Source: Cyanobacteriota bacterium (lineage in GTDB: Bacteria; Cyanobacteriota; Vampirovibrionia; LMEP-6097). From it: a DNA stretch of 45,427 bases. Shown piece after piece: positions 43,105 through 45,427 of this stretch; position 1 is the first letter of the stretch, and each line of letters opens with the position of its first letter. Location: contig JAQCFG010000010.1 in the NCBI GenBank assembly GCA_027618255.1, positions 1 to 45,427 of the forward strand, given 5' to 3'. The position numbers and the translations under genes were made by a program. The notes beneath the pieces are model-generated. The model worked only from the letters and a program-made list of their open reading frames with translations, was not told the DNA's origin and searched no databases.

Positions 43105-44061
43105 ATGGCACAAACCGGAGCCACACCTGCCATTAGTGCAGTAAATAGCCAAACGATAGTAACAACAGCAGCTGCTGCTGCTGCACCAGAGGCTAGTGGC
43201 AGCAAAAAGAAAGGTGTCAGTCTTGATGATATAGCTGGAGAATTAATTGATCCTGGAGAATTAATTGATCCAAGAACAGGTAGGAAATCACAACTTGCTG
43301 CTAGATTTGGAGACACCACGCTTGGTACAAATCCAATTAACCTCAAAAGACGAATTGGTAGAGCCGTAAATGGTAATGGTGTACCGAATAAGCTCACAAC
43401 AAAAACAGTTATACCAGACTTTAGTAATCCATTTGGCGGCACTGTAAACCCGCGTGCACTTGATGAACAATTATTGGCATCAGGTCTCAATCTGGCAGCG
43501 CTTGGTAGTCAATCATTTCCACCATTCTTTCCAAGCTTTGGCGGTCAAGGGAGTGTTGGTGGTGGACCAAGCTCAGGTGGTGATAAAGGTGGCTCAGGTA
43601 AAAGCAAAGACAGAAGTAGTTCTGGTAGCGGTGGATCAAGAGGCGGTTCTTCAGGGTCTAGTGATAGTACGGGAGCTAGTGAAGCGCAGCTTGCTATTGC
43701 AAGAGAAGCTGAACTCAAGGGACGATTAGACGCAAGCAAAGAAAGTATCTCTGAAACATACATTGAAAAAAGAAATGCTGATCCAAAGATAGAAACAAAT
43801 AATGACAGTACTCCTAAAGAACCGGCAGCAGAATATTTAAAGCAAGAACTAAAGACCAAATTACAACCAAAAACAGGGGAAGACTTAGGCGAGGCTGTTG
43901 ACAAACTAATACAAGATCTAGAAAGATCACCACTGACTGATGACGGTAGAAAACAAATGATCCAAGATTTTATACAAGAAAGAGGTTTAAGACCAGAACA
44001 AGCCAAACAGTTAACTGCGGATTTGGAAAATTCAGCTTTGACAAATTTAACTATTAGTTAG
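43105..44061 (+). CDS. Low-complexity Gly/Ser-rich protein, first of a four-gene cluster
   Basis: 318 residues, not recognised. There is a basic disordered N-terminus and an internal tandem GELIDP-GELIDP (about 46-57). SFPPFFPSFGGQGSVGGG leads into a long Gly/Ser linker (about 145-195), and a helical C-terminus ends in a region (ERSPLTDDGRKQMIQDFIQE and on) that looks like a folded three-helix domain. There is no classical signal peptide. Three more small genes follow in the same direction with 59, 3 and -1 bp spacing, so they are probably one operon. Confidence 0.7.
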   Translation: MAQTGATPAISAVNSQTIVTTAAAAAAPEASGSKKKGVSLDDIAGELIDPGELIDPRTGRKSQLAARFGDTTLGTNPINLKRRIGRAVNGNGVPNKLTTKTVIPDFSNPFGGTVNPRALDEQLLASGLNLAALGSQSFPPFFPSFGGQGSVGGGPSSGGDKGGSGKSKDRSSSGSGGSRGGSSGSSDSTGASEAQLAIAREAELKGRLDASKESISETYIEKRNADPKIETNNDSTPKEPAAEYLKQELKTKLQPKTGEDLGEAVDKLIQDLERSPLTDDGRKQMIQDFIQERGLRPEQAKQLTADLENSALTNLTIS

Positions 44062-44120
44062 CATAACCATTTCTTAACTTATATATGCATCAATAGTTAC
44101 AGAATCTAAGGAGATTTGAT

Positions 44121-44576
44121 ATGGCATTAGGTGCAGCAAGTAATCCAAGTAGTAGACAAAGAGACTTAAGTCTCAATAGTGTAGTTGCGCAGCGCTTTGG
44201 TGTTGCTGATAATAAGCAAACTATACAAGAATTAGCAGATCAAACTGTTGCAAATAATTTCACCTCACCACTAAGTCGTAATTCACAAATTGATCCAAAT
44301 CAATCATTTCTAGCTAAATTCATGGAAGAATCTTTTGAAAGAGCACGTAAACAAATGCAATCACAGACATGGTTTGCAATAGCCCAACCAGCCGTAGAAC
44401 TTGGCAAAGAATTGATTGCTGGTATCGGCAGCCTAGCTAAGGGTGGTTCAAATAAAGACAAAGAAACTAAAGAAACAGATGAAGACAAAAAGAAAGAAGA
44501 AGCTGAGAAATTATTAGCAAAGAATGATGCTAAAGAAGCTAAGAAGAATGAAGAAGCAAAAAGGGCAACAGGGTAA
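44121..44576 (+). CDS. Hypothetical protein, second of the cluster
   Basis: 151 residues, not recognised, with a good aaggag ribosome site (44108-44113). It contains SVVAQRFGVADNKQTIQELA (about 21-40), which resembles the AARFGD segment of the first protein. A hydrophobic helix follows (WFAIAQPAVELGKELIAGIG, about 82-101), then a charged Lys/Glu tail (KETDEDKKKEEAEKLLAK). The hydrophobic helix and charged tail could be a membrane or filament interaction. No known family. Confidence 0.65.
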   Translation: MALGAASNPSSRQRDLSLNSVVAQRFGVADNKQTIQELADQTVANNFTSPLSRNSQIDPNQSFLAKFMEESFERARKQMQSQTWFAIAQPAVELGKELIAGIGSLAKGGSNKDKETKETDEDKKKEEAEKLLAKNDAKEAKKNEEAKRATG

Positions 44577-44579
44577 ACA

Positions 44580-44861
44580 ATGTCAGGGCAATCACTACCA
44601 GAAATGCGTAAAATCGCACTAGAACTTAGTATTAGTACTGAACGCACTGGACCTGGTGAAACTCCATTAGCTCCAACACGTGCCAATAATCCTTTAACAG
44701 CACTTGTCGCCAATTTTGGTCAAGGAGTAAGACCAGAATCTAAGGCAGTCACCAACAACCTATCATCCACAAGCTTTAAACCCAATGGAAAGGATGCAAG
44801 CCTCGCAAGTTTAAATGGCATATTTGATTTTATGGATGGTAATGAGGAGATGTTTGGATAA
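44580..44861 (+). CDS. Hypothetical 93-aa protein, third of the cluster
   Basis: Not recognised. It starts 3 bp after the preceding stop. MSGQSLPEMRKIALELSIST, then NPLTALVANFGQGVRPESKA, ends with a short acidic FDFMDGNEEMFG tail. No signal peptide or membrane helix. Its stop TAA shares an A with the start codon of the next gene (TAATG), so the two are translationally coupled. Confidence 0.6.
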   Translation: MSGQSLPEMRKIALELSISTERTGPGETPLAPTRANNPLTALVANFGQGVRPESKAVTNNLSSTSFKPNGKDASLASLNGIFDFMDGNEEMFG

Positions 44862-45427
44862 TGATAGGAAGATTTTCACCAAGACCTGGTTCTAGTAGTG
44901 CTGCACAATACGCTATAGCATCTATAGGAATTAAGATTGATGATTATAGTGGTAGAGGTTTTGGTGTAAAAGGAAGACCTTATTTACCACCAGTAAATTC
45001 ATTTTATGGTGTAGCAAATCCAGCTTTGGGTTATGCTTTAGGAGCTGCAAATTCATTAATTAAAAGCCTTGCCAACATTTCAAGTCCAAGCCCAAGTTCT
45101 AACCCGCAAGAAGACACATATGCAGCAAATGATTCAGGAGCCAATTTGGCAAGCTCTGAGTCAGATGAAGAGACCTTAACTGATTTGGAAAGGCTTGTTA
45201 AAGAACAAGACAAATATAAAAAAGCTGCTGATGCGAAGAAGAAAGAATTAGAAGCGAAGAAAAAAGATTTACCACAAGAAGATGATCCAGCGGCTAGTAT
45301 TGAAATTGAAAATATAAATGAACAAATTGAAAAAATAGAAGAAGAACAAAAAGCATACAACAAGAAAGTCAACGAAACCCTTGAAAAGGCTACAGAATCA
45401 ATCAATGCAAACAAAAAAGAAGGCGAA
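44861..45427 (+). CDS. Hypothetical protein, fourth of the cluster (partial, runs off the window)
   Basis: ATG at 44861 and open for 189 codons to the end of the window. The N-terminus is MIGRFSPRPGSSSAAQYAIA, and the middle is GRGFGVKGRPYLPPVNSFYG followed by a small hydrophobic patch (NPALGYALGAANSLI). From about residue 105 it is a highly charged coiled coil (EEQKAYNKKVNETLEKATES and on). Function unknown; the C-terminus is missing. The one-base overlap with the preceding stop and consistent codon use support it. Confidence 0.7.
   Translation, partial: MIGRFSPRPGSSSAAQYAIASIGIKIDDYSGRGFGVKGRPYLPPVNSFYGVANPALGYALGAANSLIKSLANISSPSPSSNPQEDTYAANDSGANLASSESDEETLTDLERLVKEQDKYKKAADAKKKELEAKKKDLPQEDDPAASIEIENINEQIEKIEEEQKAYNKKVNETLEKATESINANKKEGE

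Noticed and set aside
43545-44006. Long minus-strand frames in the 43105-45427 cluster
   Set aside because: They are Ser/Pro/Leu-rich mirror readings of Gly/Ser/Glu-rich coding DNA. The plus-strand frames have ribosome sites and tight junctions.
1-45427. CRISPR arrays or phage gene blocks
   Set aside because: No regularly spaced direct repeats and no capsid, portal, terminase or integrase genes were seen. The repeats present are dispersed palindromes.

Overview
The window is a low-GC bacterial chromosome segment of mostly housekeeping and metabolic genes. They are separated by short intergenic stretches full of small palindromic repeats, with several lineage-specific hypothetical genes. No rRNA, CRISPR array, transposase or prophage was seen. 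The gene content is a K+-independent H+-pyrophosphatase, an ETF plus fused ETF-quinone-oxidoreductase operon, a SigA-type sigma factor, stand-alone trpF and a Nudix protein. This fits an uncultured bacterium, perhaps a non-photosynthetic relative of Cyanobacteria (Vampirovibrionia/Melainabacteria) or Margulisbacteria. That placement is a guess from style and gene content, not a phylogeny.

Layout. 1-1964: the end of an unknown gene and three unrecognised small genes. 1951-6414 (minus): frr - etfB - small ORF - etfA - ETF-QO operon, which would feed electrons from an ETF to quinone. 6577-8679: hppA. 9119-12657: recG and cysK, diverging from one compact symmetric promoter. 12861-15339: ilvB and a P-loop kinase-like protein that carries a repeat in frame. 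15435-17777 (minus): a small membrane protein, dihydroorotase and a YhhQ-type transporter. 17791-21194: a nuclease lipoprotein, a C-terminal J-domain protein, tRNA-Leu(UAA), a possible small RNA, a membrane protein, two decayed gene remnants on either side of a repeat, and an M48 protease. 21437-25165: two hypothetical genes (one PD-(D/E)XK-like, one frameshifted), a Nudix hydrolase and another hypothetical gene. 25445-26978: rpoD and rpmE. 27043-29732: a palindromic mini-gene, two coiled-coil genes (one with an in-frame stop) and an amidase. 29824-34446: nadB-gltX, a folate cyclo-ligase and aroE. 34597-37932: carB. 37933-38867: a repeat-rich region with one small membrane-protein gene. 38868-42829: hypothetical genes plus rimM-trpF. 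43105-45427: four co-directional, tightly packed genes for unrecognised low-complexity proteins, running off the end.

The most interesting structure is a family of 108-110 bp palindromic elements flanked by TA dinucleotides, which suggests TA target-site duplication as in IS630/Tc1-mariner MITEs. Copies sit at 12657, 20211, 32900, 34468, 38143 and 42939, with partial copies elsewhere. Several abut stop codons and carry a stem plus T-tract oriented to terminate the upstream gene. One 109 bp copy (15065-15173) lies inside a coding sequence and is translated: 109 bp plus a 2-bp duplication is exactly 37 codons. This resembles the Rickettsia palindromic elements in principle, though the sequence family is different.

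A second theme is translation without leaders. At least a dozen genes have a TATAAT-like -10 box ending only 6-8 nt before the start codon. A few small ORFs (15390, 27043) instead combine promoter-like sequence with strong Shine-Dalgarno sites. A third theme is gene decay: a one-base deletion in a T-tract, an in-frame TAA, and truncated remnants beside a repeat.
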